Assembly (NCBI RefSeq): GCF_002434505.1
Contig: NZ_DJKE01000003.1
Location: 1 to 64,000 of the forward strand
Source: Brevundimonas sp. UBA6550
Lineage (GTDB): Bacteria > Pseudomonadota > Alphaproteobacteria > Caulobacterales > Caulobacteraceae
Length of the DNA stretch: 64,000 nt
Direction: 5' to 3'
Of the stretch, positions 7,824 through 16,427 are shown one piece after another. Under the pieces are notes generated by a model. The model saw nothing but the letters and a program-made list of their open reading frames with translations. It had not been told where the DNA came from and made no database searches. The position numbers and the translations under genes are program-made. Each line of letters starts with the position of its first letter. Position 1 is the first letter of the stretch.

Positions 7824-10016
7824 CTATTCCTGCGCCGGTGTGTCCATCAGGCGGCGCGACAGATAGGTGTATTCCAGCGCCAGACGACGCGCGGTTTCGC
7901 GCAGGTTGGCGCCGGCCGCGTGACCGCCGTCGACGTTCTCGTAGAACAGCACCGGATAGCCCAGTTGCTCAAGCCGCGCGGCCGCCTTGCGGGCATGGCC
8001 CGGATGGACGCGGTCGTCCTTGGTCGAAGTGTGGATGAAGACCTCGGGGTAGGGCTGGCCCGCGCGCAGGTTCTGATAGGGGGAATACTGCTCGATCCAG
8101 GCGCGCTGCTCCGGGATGTCCGGGTCGCCGTATTCGCCCTTCCAGGAGGCGCCGGCCAAGAGCTTGTGGAAGCGCAGCATGTCGAACAGGGGCACCTGGA
8201 TGACGGCGGCGTTGATCAGGTCCGGGCGCTGGGTCAGCATCGCCCCCATGAACAGCCCGCCCTGCGAGCCGCCCATGATCCCCAGCTTGGGCTGGCTGGT
8301 GATGTTGCGGGCGATCAGATCCAGGGCCACGGCCTGGAAATCCTCGTGCGCGCGCTGGCGATTCTGCTGCAGGGCCGCCTCGTGCCAGCGCGGGCCGAAC
8401 TCGCCGCCGCCGCGCGTATTGGCGATGACATAGACGCCGCCCCGCTCCAGCCACAGCTTGCCGACCGTCGCCGAATAGCCGGGCAGAAGCGAGCTTTCGA
8501 ACCCGCCATAGCCGTAGAGCAGCGTGGGGTTGGAGCCGTCCAGCGGCATGTCCGCCTTATGCACCACGAAATAGGGGATCATGGTCCCGTCGGCCGAACG
8601 GGCCTCGTGCTGATCGACCGTCATGCCGGTCGCGTCGAACTTGGCCGGCATGGACTTGACCTGATCGACCGCGCCGGTCGCCGCATCGGCCAGCCACAGG
8701 CTGGACGGGTTCAGATAGCCGGTGACGCTGACGAAGACCTTGTCGTCCTTCTCCGAGGCCGAGCCGACGCCCACCGAGACGTTTTGCGGCAGGTCCAGCG
8801 CCGTATGCGCCCACTCGCCGTCACTTCCTTCTGGGCCGGGCGTATAGACCCGCACCGAGCCGCGCACATTGTCGTACAGGGCCACGACCAGACGGTTGCG
8901 GGTGACGTTTACGCCCTCGATGGCCTGACGCTCGGTCGGGCGCAGCACCAGCTGGGCCGGGGTCGCCGGGTCGGCCAGCCAGGCCTCCAGCGGCCAGGCG
9001 ATCAGGTCGCCGGTCTTGAAATCCTGGCCCGAAGGCGCGGTCCAGTCCTGCTTCAACGACACCAGAAGCCGGCCGTCGACCAGGCCGCTGATGTCGGACT
9101 TGGCCGGCAGTTGCAGCTGCGTCAGGGCGCCGTCGTCGCCGACGCGCCAGGTCTCGGACGAATAGAAGTCCACCGAACGGTTGATCAGCACCGCCTTCAC
9201 CACCCCGTCGGCGTCGCGCAGCGTATAGCCGGACACCGACACGTCGGTCGGCTGGCCGGTGAACAGGGTCTCGGCCTGATCCAAGCTCTGGCCGCGCTTC
9301 ATCCGCTTGACCACCATCGGATAGCCCGAGTTGGTCAGGGTGCCGGGGCCGAAGTCGCGCGAGACCAGCAGGGTGTCCTTGTCGATCCACGACGCGCCGC
9401 CCTTGGACTCCGGCAGGACGACGCCGCCCTCGACGAATTTGCGCTCGACGCTGTCGAATTCGCGCAGCGTCACGGCGTCCTTGCCGCCGTTCGACAGGCT
9501 GATCAGGCAATAGCGCTCTTCGGGCTGGAGGCAGGTCGATCCCTTGTAGACCCAATTCTGGCCCTCGGCGGCGGCCAGGGCGTCGACGTCCAGGATCGTC
9601 CGCCACTCGGGCGTGGCGGTGCGATAGCTGTCCAGCGTGGTGCGGCGCCACAGGCCGCGCACGTGCTGGGCGTCCTGCCAGAAGTTGTCGATATGGCCGT
9701 CGTGAGTGAAGCCGGGCGAGGGGATGCGATCCTGGGCCTGGACGATGGCCAGGGCTTCCCCATGCAGGGTCTCGTAGCGCGGATCGCCCTGCAGCACGCC
9801 CAGCGAATGGGCGTTGTGTTCGCGCACCCAGGCCATGGCGCGTTCGCCCTCCACATCCTCCAGCCAGACATAGGGGTCGGTCGCCTCGCTGGAGGCGAAG
9901 CCGCCAGAAGCCGGAGCAGGCGCGGGAGAAGCAGCGGGGGTCTGGGCCATTGATACCGAGGTCAGGCTGGTGGAGGCGAGAAGGGCCGCGAGCGCGACGG
10001 CGGAAGAGCGGATCAT
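7824..10016 (-). CDS. Prolyl oligopeptidase-family serine peptidase, predicted periplasmic
   Basis: 730 residues from the chosen start. The open frame extends 18 codons further, to 10070, but ATG 10016 opens a proper signal peptide (MIRSSAVALAALLASTSLTS, then an A-Q cleavage region) and has a GGGGAC upstream and a promoter behind it. The S9A triad is Ser584 in GGSQGG, Asp667/668 in DDRVHPGH and His699 in GGHA. Unlike the neighbouring paralogue it has no lipobox. It is likely a periplasmic oligopeptidase working on proline-containing peptides. Confidence 0.9.
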   Translation of the reverse strand: MIRSSAVALAALLASTSLTSVSMAQTPAASPAPAPASGGFASSEATDPYVWLEDVEGERAMAWVREHNAHSLGVLQGDPRYETLHGEALAIVQAQDRIPSPGFTHDGHIDNFWQDAQHVRGLWRRTTLDSYRTATPEWRTILDVDALAAAEGQNWVYKGSTCLQPEERYCLISLSNGGKDAVTLREFDSVERKFVEGGVVLPESKGGASWIDKDTLLVSRDFGPGTLTNSGYPMVVKRMKRGQSLDQAETLFTGQPTDVSVSGYTLRDADGVVKAVLINRSVDFYSSETWRVGDDGALTQLQLPAKSDISGLVDGRLLVSLKQDWTAPSGQDFKTGDLIAWPLEAWLADPATPAQLVLRPTERQAIEGVNVTRNRLVVALYDNVRGSVRVYTPGPEGSDGEWAHTALDLPQNVSVGVGSASEKDDKVFVSVTGYLNPSSLWLADAATGAVDQVKSMPAKFDATGMTVDQHEARSADGTMIPYFVVHKADMPLDGSNPTLLYGYGGFESSLLPGYSATVGKLWLERGGVYVIANTRGGGEFGPRWHEAALQQNRQRAHEDFQAVALDLIARNITSQPKLGIMGGSQGGLFMGAMLTQRPDLINAAVIQVPLFDMLRFHKLLAGASWKGEYGDPDIPEQRAWIEQYSPYQNLRAGQPYPEVFIHTSTKDDRVHPGHARKAAARLEQLGYPVLFYENVDGGHAAGANLRETARRLALEYTYLSRRLMDTPAQE

Positions 10017-10042
10017 GGACAGTCCCCGAAAACGAAGCCGGC

Positions 10043-10070
10043 ACCTTAGCGGCGGCGCGGTCGGCGACAA
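10043..10070 (-). promoter_or_regulatory. Candidate promoter for the 7824-10016 peptidase
   Basis: On the minus strand TTGTCG (10070-10065) and GCTAAGGT (10050-10043) are separated by 14 bases. This is close to the Caulobacter housekeeping consensus TTGACGS-N10-14-GCTANAWC. The predicted start near 10036 gives a leader of about 20 bases before ATG 10016. Confidence 0.45.
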
Positions 10071-10116
10071 GTCGCGCGACCTTACCGTTTTGTCACACCG
10101 GCCCGGCTCGGGGGCT

Positions 10117-10911
10117 TCAGTCCTCGTCGGGAATGCACAGCAGATTGCCGCACGCCTTGCAGTGGACCGCGTCCTGGTCGTGGGTCTGAAGCCCGCAGGC
10201 CTCGCACGGATAACGGACCTTGTGCGGCTTGATCAGGGCCTGGGCCAGACGCAGGAACAGGGTGATGCCGACCAGCATGATGGCGATGGACAGCAGCTTG
10301 CCCAGCGATCCCGGCAGGGTCACGTCGCCAAAGCCGGTCGTGGTCAGGGTCGCCACGGTGAAATACAGGGCGTCGACATAGCCGGCGATCCCGTCATGCC
10401 CCAGGAAGGTCGCATAGACGAAGCCGGTCGTGACGAAGACGAAGGTGACCAGGCTGGACAGGGCCCGCACGATCCCCTCCACCCGCGTGTCGTCGAAGCG
10501 GGCGCCGATGGTTCGCCAGAAAAAGTCCGAGTTCAGCACCGTCCACAGCCGCATCATCCGCAGGAAACCGAGGTTGAACAGCCAGGCCGGGAACAGCAGG
10601 GTGGCCAGGATGAACAGGTCCAGCCAGACGATGGGCCGCTTCAGCCAGTCCTTGATGTCGGAATAGGCATAGGCCCGCGCCGCCAGATCCAGCCCCAGGA
10701 TCGTCGCCACCAGATAGTCCAGCGCATAGAAGGCCCAGCCCATGTTCTTCAGGATCGGCGAGGCCAGGAAGAAGGCGATGATGGCGAAATCGACGGCGAT
10801 CACCGTCAGGCGGAACTTCACCGCCGCCGGCCGACTGCCGTGATACAGATATCGCAGCCGCGCGCGCAGGCGCAGGCCGTCGTCCTTGGGGTCGGTTTCG
10901 GTGTGGGGCAC
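10117..10911 (-). CDS. Voltage-gated-type K+ channel with C-terminal zinc ribbon
   Basis: 264 residues. Hydrophobic segments near 35-51, 62-80, 93-115, 148-170 and 203-224, with a re-entrant loop containing TTTGFGD at 190-196, mark a six-TM-like potassium channel; GFGD is an accepted K+ selectivity filter variant. The basic stretch FLRMMRLW (116-123) resembles a short S4 sensor. After the last helix a CxxC...CxxC set (Cys236, Cys239, Cys251, Cys254) forms a probable zinc ribbon, unusual for this channel class. It is divergent from dapF with only 32 bases between the annotated starts. Confidence 0.85.
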   Translation of the reverse strand: MPHTETDPKDDGLRLRARLRYLYHGSRPAAVKFRLTVIAVDFAIIAFFLASPILKNMGWAFYALDYLVATILGLDLAARAYAYSDIKDWLKRPIVWLDLFILATLLFPAWLFNLGFLRMMRLWTVLNSDFFWRTIGARFDDTRVEGIVRALSSLVTFVFVTTGFVYATFLGHDGIAGYVDALYFTVATLTTTGFGDVTLPGSLGKLLSIAIMLVGITLFLRLAQALIKPHKVRYPCEACGLQTHDQDAVHCKACGNLLCIPDED

Positions 10912-10940
10912 GCTGGTTTCCGGGACGCGGGGATTACGCC

Positions 10941-10946
10941 TATATG
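10941..10946 (+). promoter_or_regulatory. Candidate -10 element of dapF (leaderless start)
   Basis: TATATG at 10941-10946 resembles a -10 box. Its end is exactly 7 bases before the ATG at 10953, so transcription would begin at or next to the start codon. The same geometry occurs before the pirin gene and coaBC in this window. No clear -35 is visible. Confidence 0.35.
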
Positions 10947-10952
10947 GCCTGC

Positions 10953-11783
10953 ATGACCCGTCCTTTCGTCAAGATGAACGGCGCCGGCAACGATTTCGGC
11001 GTCGTCAATGCGCTGGAACAGCCGTTCGCTCCCACCGAGGACCAGATTCGCGCGCTGGGCGACCGGCAGACGGGCGAAGGCTTCGACCAGCTGATCGCCA
11101 TCGAACCGTCCGAAACGGCCGACGCCTTCATGCGGGTGTGGAACGCGGACGGTTCGATGGTCGAGACCTGCGGCAACGCCCTGCGCTGCGTCGGCTGGCT
11201 GTTGATGCAGGCCAACGGCGCGGATCGGGTGGTGATCGACACGGCCGGCGGCCCGACCGTCGCGACCCGTGCGGGCGACCACAGGGTGACGGTGGACATG
11301 GGCCGCCCCCGCCTGGACTGGACCCAGGTTCCGCTGGCCGAAGAGATGGACACGCGCGGGATCGAGCTTCAGGTCGGCCCCATCGACGATCCGGTCCTGC
11401 ACACGCCGGGCGCCGTTTCGATGGGCAATCCCCACGTGGTCTTCTTCACCGACCGCCAGGACGATGGCTTCGTCACCGGCTCGGGCTCGCTGGTCGAGCA
11501 TCACCCGCTGTTTCCGCAAGGGGTCAATGTCGGCTTCGCCAACGTGCTGGACCGCGACCACATCCGCCTGCGCGTGTGGGAACGGGGCGCGGGCCTGACC
11601 CAGGCGTGCGGCACCGGCGCCTGCGCCGCCCTGGTCGCGACGGCGCGTCGGGGCCTGACCGAGCGCAAGGCGACCGTGGTGGTGGACGGCGGCGAACTGG
11701 TCATCGACTGGGACGCCGAAACCGATCACGTCCTGATGACCGGGCCGGTCGAGATCGAGCGCACGGGCGTGCTGCCCCTCTGA
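10953..11783 (+). CDS. dapF: Diaminopimelate epimerase
   Basis: 276 residues from ATG 10953, starting MTRPFVKMNGAGNDF. An in-frame ATG at 10944 would add MAC; the later one is chosen because DapF proteins usually begin a few residues before KMNGxGNDF and because the -10-like TATATG overlaps the earlier ATG. The two active-site cysteines are Cys73 in TCGNALRC and Cys219 in ACGTGACA. It epimerises LL- to meso-diaminopimelate for lysine and peptidoglycan synthesis in the cytosol. The usual downstream methylthiotransferase partner of other Alphaproteobacteria is absent; malic enzyme follows. Confidence 0.95.
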   Translation: MTRPFVKMNGAGNDFGVVNALEQPFAPTEDQIRALGDRQTGEGFDQLIAIEPSETADAFMRVWNADGSMVETCGNALRCVGWLLMQANGADRVVIDTAGGPTVATRAGDHRVTVDMGRPRLDWTQVPLAEEMDTRGIELQVGPIDDPVLHTPGAVSMGNPHVVFFTDRQDDGFVTGSGSLVEHHPLFPQGVNVGFANVLDRDHIRLRVWERGAGLTQACGTGACAALVATARRGLTERKATVVVDGGELVIDWDAETDHVLMTGPVEIERTGVLPL

Positions 11784-11919
11784 AACGCGCCGCTTTGCGG
11801 AAATCCGCACGGACAGGCGCACACCGATCACCTTTTTCGCACAGGCTGGACGCGGCGCGGCCCCGGCCTCGGCGGCGTCGCCCGTCAGGACGGGACGGCG
11901 CGCGATGGGGCCTGGCCGG

Positions 11920-11946
11920 TTGTCCCGCCTGCCCCCGCGCTTTAGG
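11920..11946 (+). promoter_or_regulatory. Weak candidate promoter for the malic enzyme gene
   Basis: TTGTCC (11920-11925) and GCTTTAGG (11939-11946) are separated by 13 bases in the 209-base gap before the malic enzyme start. The match to the Caulobacter consensus is partial in both boxes. Confidence 0.25.
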
Positions 11947-11992
11947 AACAGACAAAGCCAATCAGAACGACGCGCCGGAAACGCCTGAAGCC

Positions 11993-14323
11993 ATGCCCGA
12001 TCAGACCGAAAAACAGACCTTCTCCGACCAGGAGGCTCTGGATTTCCACCGCATCCCGACGCCGGGCAAGATCTCCATGGCGCCGACCAAGCCGATGGCG
12101 ACCCAGCGCGATCTGTCGCTGGCCTATTCGCCGGGCGTGGCCGTGCCGGTGCTGGCCATCGCCGAGGATGCGGACAGGGCCTACGACTACACCGCCAAGG
12201 GCAATCTGGTGGCCGTGATCTCGAACGGCACCGCCATCCTGGGCCTGGGCAATCTGGGCCACATGGCCTCCAAGCCGGTGATGGAGGGAAAGTCCGTCCT
12301 GTTCAAGCGGTTCGCCGACGTCGACAGCTTCGACGTCGAGGTCAAGACGACCGACCCGGACGAGTTCATCACCGTGGTCAAGAACATCGGCGACACCTGG
12401 GGCGGCATCAATCTGGAGGACATCAAGTCCCCGGAATGTTTCGTGATCGAGAGCGAGCTTCAGGACCTCTTGGACATCCCCGTCTTCCATGACGACCAGC
12501 ACGGCACCGCCATCATCTCGACCGCCGGTCTGATCAACGCCGTCCACATCGCCGGCAAGAAGCTGGACGAGGTCAAGGTGGTGCTGGCCGGCGCCGGGGC
12601 GGCGGGCCTGTCCTCCATCGCCCTGATGAAGGCGGCGGGCGTGAAGGCCGAAAACACCGTGATCTGCGACCGCGACGGCGTGGTCTACAAGGGCCGCGAA
12701 CACGGCATGGACCAGTGGAAGGCCGCCCATGCGACCGACACCCCGTTCCGCACCCTGGCCGAGGCCATGGTCGGCGCCGACGTGGTGCTGGGCCTGTCGG
12801 CCAAGGGCGCGATCACCAAGGAGATGGTGGCGTCAATGGCGCCCAATCCGATCATCTTCGCCATGGCCAACCCCGATCCCGAGATCACGCCCGAGGACGT
12901 CCAGTCGGTGCGTTCGGACGCCATCATCGCCACAGGCCGTTCGGACTACGTCAACCAGGTCAATAACGTCCTGGCCTTCCCCTATCTGTTCCGGGGCGCC
13001 CTGGACGTGCGGGCGCGCCGGGTGAACCACGAGATGAAGGTCGCCTGCGCCCAGGCCCTGGCGGCCCTGGCCCGCGAGGACGTGCCGGACGAGGTCGCCG
13101 CCGCCTATCGCGGGCGCAAGCTGAAGTTCGGGCCGGACTACATCATCCCGACCCCGTTCGATCCGCGCCTGATCTGGTACATCCCGCCCTTCATCGCCCA
13201 GGCGGCGATGGATACCGGCGTGGCGCGCGTGCAGATCGAGGACATGGACGTCTATCGCAACGCCCTGCGATCGCGCGTCGATCCGTCCGCCGCCCTTATG
13301 CAGAAGATCAACTCGGCCGTGCGCGGCGGGCCGGACAAGCGCGTGGTCTTCGCCGAGGGCGAGGAGCCCGCCGTCATCCGCGCGGCCTGGGGCTTCAAAC
13401 AGGCCGAGCTGGGCACGCCGATCCTGGTCGGGCGCGAGGATCTGATCCGCCAGAACGCGGCCGAGGCGGGCCTGAACTTCGACGACCTGGGCATCGAAAT
13501 CACCAACGCCCGCGTCTCGCCCAACAATGTCGAGGACACCGACTGGCTGTACGAAAAGCTGCAACGCCGGGGCTATCTGCGCCGGGACGTGCAGCGGATG
13601 ATCAACCAGGACCGCAACTATTTCGCCGCCACCCTGGTCGCCAAGGGCCGGGCCGACGCCATGGTCGCGGGCGTCACCCGCAACTTCAACATGGCGCTGA
13701 AGGAGGTCCAGCGCGTGCTGGACGTCGAGGACACGCTGATCGGCCTGTCGATCCTGCTGGCCAAGGGGCGGACCCTGTTCGTGGCCGACACCACCATCCA
13801 CGAACTGCCGAACGCCGAGGAACTGGCCGACATCGCCATCAAGGCCGCCGAGACGGTCAGGAAGCTGGGCCGCAATCCGCGCGTCGGCTTCCTGTCCTAT
13901 TCCACCTTCGGCAACCCGCCCGGCGACCGGGCCGAGAAGGTGCGCGAGGCGATCCGCATCCTGGACAAGAAGGGCGTCGACTTCGAATACGAGGGCGAAA
14001 TGCCGCCCGAGGTCGCGCTGGATCCCAAGGGCCATCCCGCCTACGCCTTCAACCGCCTGACCAAGCCGGCCAATGTGCTGGTCATGCCCGCCATCCATTC
14101 GGCCGCCATCTCGACCAAGCTGGTTCAGGCCCTGGGCGGCGCCACCGTGATCGGCCCGCTGCTGGTCGGTCTGGAGAAGCCGGTGCAGATCGTGTCCCTG
14201 GGCGCCTCGGTCAGCGAGATCATCACCGCCGCCACCTTCGCCGCCTATGACGCCGGTCCCGCCTTCCAGGGGTCGGGCCTGACCTCGGCGCCGCGTCCGC
14301 CCGCGGCCGTGGTCGAACGTTGA
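11993..14323 (+). CDS. maeB: NADP-dependent malic enzyme with C-terminal phosphotransacetylase-like domain
   Basis: 776 residues from ATG 11993; a longer upstream frame is a shadow through dapF. The N-terminal ~430 residues are malic enzyme: YSPGVAVPVL near 44, DDQHGTAIIS near 166, and a Rossmann loop VLAGAGAAGLSS near 197. The C-terminal ~330 residues resemble phosphate acetyltransferase but in this hybrid class serve regulation rather than catalysis (established for MaeB enzymes, where acetyl-CoA inhibits). It decarboxylates malate to pyruvate, producing NADPH. The last codons overlap the rsmI start by four bases. Confidence 0.93.
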   Translation: MPDQTEKQTFSDQEALDFHRIPTPGKISMAPTKPMATQRDLSLAYSPGVAVPVLAIAEDADRAYDYTAKGNLVAVISNGTAILGLGNLGHMASKPVMEGKSVLFKRFADVDSFDVEVKTTDPDEFITVVKNIGDTWGGINLEDIKSPECFVIESELQDLLDIPVFHDDQHGTAIISTAGLINAVHIAGKKLDEVKVVLAGAGAAGLSSIALMKAAGVKAENTVICDRDGVVYKGREHGMDQWKAAHATDTPFRTLAEAMVGADVVLGLSAKGAITKEMVASMAPNPIIFAMANPDPEITPEDVQSVRSDAIIATGRSDYVNQVNNVLAFPYLFRGALDVRARRVNHEMKVACAQALAALAREDVPDEVAAAYRGRKLKFGPDYIIPTPFDPRLIWYIPPFIAQAAMDTGVARVQIEDMDVYRNALRSRVDPSAALMQKINSAVRGGPDKRVVFAEGEEPAVIRAAWGFKQAELGTPILVGREDLIRQNAAEAGLNFDDLGIEITNARVSPNNVEDTDWLYEKLQRRGYLRRDVQRMINQDRNYFAATLVAKGRADAMVAGVTRNFNMALKEVQRVLDVEDTLIGLSILLAKGRTLFVADTTIHELPNAEELADIAIKAAETVRKLGRNPRVGFLSYSTFGNPPGDRAEKVREAIRILDKKGVDFEYEGEMPPEVALDPKGHPAYAFNRLTKPANVLVMPAIHSAAISTKLVQALGGATVIGPLLVGLEKPVQIVSLGASVSEIITAATFAAYDAGPAFQGSGLTSAPRPPAAVVER

Positions 14324-15192
14324 GCGAAGCCTCGGTCTTTCCACCCGCCGCCCCGCCGCCCCGGCGGGTGGAGCCGGGCCTCTATCTGGTCGCCACCCCG
14401 ATCGGGAACCTGCGCGACATGACGCTGAGGGCGCTGGACGTTCTGGCCGCCGCCGATCTGGTGCTGGCCGAGGACACCCGCGTCACCGCCAAACTGCTGA
14501 GCGCCTATGGGCTGAAGGCGAAACTGGAACGCTGCGACGACCATGCGTCGGGCCGCGCCGCCGAACAGGCCATCGAACGCCTGCGCGAGGGGCAGGTCGT
14601 GGCCCTGGTGTCGGACGCCGGCACGCCCCTGGTCAGCGACCCGGGCTTCGTCGTGGCCCGCGCGGTGATCGCCGAGGGCCTGCCGGTCCATCCGATTCCC
14701 GGCGCCTCCAGTCTGCTGGCGGCCCTGTGCATCGCCGGCCTGCCGGCCGACCGCGTGCTGTTCGCCGGCTTCCTGCCGCCCAAGACCGCCGGGCGCACCG
14801 CCGCGCTTGAGACGTTGAAGGGCCAGCGCCAGACCCTGGTCTTCTTCGAAAGCGGGCCGCGCCTGAAGGACAGCCTGACCGACATGGCCGCCGTCCTGGG
14901 GCCGCGCCCGGCCGCAGTGGCGCGCGAACTGACCAAGCTCTACGAGGAATGCGTGCGCGGCCCGCTGGACCAGCTGGCCGTCGATCCGCGCCTGGATGCG
15001 CCCAAGGGCGAGATCGTCGTGGTCGTGGGGCCGGGCGAGGAGGTTCAGGCGACCGAGGCGGACGCCGACGCCGCCCTGATCGACGCGCTGCGGACCCTGT
15101 CGACCGGCGACGCCGCCTCGGAGGTCGCCAAGGCCCTGGGGCTGAACCGCAAGACCCTGTATCGCCGCGCGCTGGAGCTGAAGGGCAAGTGA
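14320..15192 (+). CDS. rsmI: 16S rRNA (cytidine1402-2'-O)-methyltransferase
   Basis: 290 residues from a TTG at 14320 that overlaps the malic enzyme stop; an in-frame GTG at 14368, just before GLYLVATPIGNLRDMTLRAL, is an equally good start and would remove 16 proline-rich residues. The conserved SAM-dependent tetrapyrrole-methylase-like signatures are LVATPIGNL, EDTR, SDAGTPLVSDPG and IPGASSLLAAL. It 2'-O-methylates C1402 of 16S rRNA in the ribosomal P site. It is translationally coupled to the YraN gene by a GTGA overlap. Confidence 0.93.
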   Translation: MSEASVFPPAAPPPRRVEPGLYLVATPIGNLRDMTLRALDVLAAADLVLAEDTRVTAKLLSAYGLKAKLERCDDHASGRAAEQAIERLREGQVVALVSDAGTPLVSDPGFVVARAVIAEGLPVHPIPGASSLLAALCIAGLPADRVLFAGFLPPKTAGRTAALETLKGQRQTLVFFESGPRLKDSLTDMAAVLGPRPAAVARELTKLYEECVRGPLDQLAVDPRLDAPKGEIVVVVGPGEEVQATEADADAALIDALRTLSTGDAASEVAKALGLNRKTLYRRALELKGK

Positions 15193-15602
15193 AGCGCGTG
15201 GCCCGCCTCGCGCCGGTCCGTCGACCCAAGGCGGCGTGGCGTCAGGCGAAGGGCGGGACGGCGTTCCGGGCGGGCCATGCGGCCGAATGGGTCGCGGCCT
15301 TCTGGCTGATGCTGCGTGGCTACCGAATCCTGGGCTTTCGCCTGAAGAGCCGGGCCGGCGAGATCGATCTTCTGGCCTGTCGCGGTCGGGTTCTGGCGGT
15401 TGTGGAGGTGAAGCGGCGCGCGACGATGCAGGCGGCGCGGCTGGCGCTGAAGCCCGCGCAGTTCGACCGGCTGGTCGCGGCGGGCGAGGCGATCCGGCGC
15501 AATCGGCCGGCCCTGCAATGTCTGGATTTGAGAATTGATATGGTGGCGCTGGCTCCCTGGCGGTTTCCGCGTCATCTTCGCGGCGTCGAACGAGGCGGTT
15601 GA
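15189..15602 (+). CDS. yraN: YraN-family (UPF0102) nuclease-fold protein
   Basis: 137 residues starting at GTG 15189, which overlaps the rsmI stop (GTGA). The frame stays open upstream but only as a shadow of rsmI. The restriction-endonuclease-like core is visible: GHAAEWVAAFWLMLRGYRIL, then RAGEIDLLACR and VVEVKRR, giving the E-x(n)-D-x(n)-E-x-K catalytic pattern. The rsmI-yraN pairing is widespread. The biological role of YraN is not settled; some relatives are proposed to act on Holliday junction-like DNA. Confidence 0.85.
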   Translation: MKRVARLAPVRRPKAAWRQAKGGTAFRAGHAAEWVAAFWLMLRGYRILGFRLKSRAGEIDLLACRGRVLAVVEVKRRATMQAARLALKPAQFDRLVAAGEAIRRNRPALQCLDLRIDMVALAPWRFPRHLRGVERGG

Positions 15603-15611
15603 AGGAACGGC

Positions 15612-16427
15612 ATGACCCGCGAGGAGGCCGAACGTATCCTGACGGCGGCCGGCGAGGCCGACGACGAGGCCTTCCCCCTGCTGGAGGCCGCGATCGCCTG
15701 CGCCATCCACGACCATCCCTTGCGCGATCCAGAACCGACCCGCGCCCTGGCCTTGAACGCCTGCGCGCGGTTGAAGGAGCGGCTGGGCGGCGAAGGTCCC
15801 GACGACGCCCTGTCCGAGACCATGTGCGCGGATCTGCGTCTGAACGGCGACCTGATCCATTACGATCATCCGGCCAACACCGACATCATTCAGGTGGCCG
15901 AGCGGCGACGCGGCCTGTCCGCCGCCCTGGCCGTCTTCTATCTGCACGCGGCGCGCCATGCGGGCGTGGCGGCGGCGGGCGTGGATTTTCCCGGCCACTT
16001 CATGGTGCGGGTCGAGACGGCGGAGGGGCCGGTGGCGCTGGACCCCTTCAGCCAGGGGCGGCTGATCCTGCCCAGCGAACTGACCCGCCGGGCCCTTCGC
16101 GCCGGGCTGACGCCGCATGTGGCGGACAGGCTGGACATCCTGATGGCGCCGGTGACGGACCGGCAGTCGCTGATCCGGCTGCAGAACGTGCTGTTCAGCC
16201 GCGCCATCCGGGACCGCGACTATGAGGCGGCGGAACGCTCGGCGCTGCGCCGCGCCCTTCTGGACCCCGAGGACCACCGCCCATGGCTGGACGTCGCCTC
16301 GGCGCGCGAAAAGCAGGGCGCCCTGGCCGGCTCGCTTCAGGCCCTGTCGCGCGCCCACGGCCTGGACGGGGCTGAAGAGGCGCGGCGCTTCACGACGTTC
16401 GAGCGCGTGCGGTTGCAGCTGAACTAG
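15612..16427 (+). CDS. SirB1-family protein (transglutaminase-like domain plus TPR-like tail)
   Basis: 271 residues. The central region reads RRGLSAALAVFYLHAARHAGVAAAGVDFPGHFMVR, the degenerate transglutaminase-like core of the SirB1/UPF0162 family; the Cys nucleophile position is Ser in GLSAALA (Ser103), while PGHF supplies the His. The C-terminal ~80 residues look like two TPR-type helical hairpins. Family members in proteobacteria are linked to peptide chain release and DNA uptake loci, but the biochemical role is unclear. It follows yraN by nine bases, likely the same operon. Its stop shares a CTAG with the convergent hydroxylase gene. Confidence 0.8.
   Translation: MTREEAERILTAAGEADDEAFPLLEAAIACAIHDHPLRDPEPTRALALNACARLKERLGGEGPDDALSETMCADLRLNGDLIHYDHPANTDIIQVAERRRGLSAALAVFYLHAARHAGVAAAGVDFPGHFMVRVETAEGPVALDPFSQGRLILPSELTRRALRAGLTPHVADRLDILMAPVTDRQSLIRLQNVLFSRAIRDRDYEAAERSALRRALLDPEDHRPWLDVASAREKQGALAGSLQALSRAHGLDGAEEARRFTTFERVRLQLN

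Noticed and set aside
14949..15188. Upstream extension of the yraN frame inside rsmI
   Set aside because: The extension is the antiparallel-frame content of rsmI; GTG 15189 with GTGA overlap is a standard coupled start.
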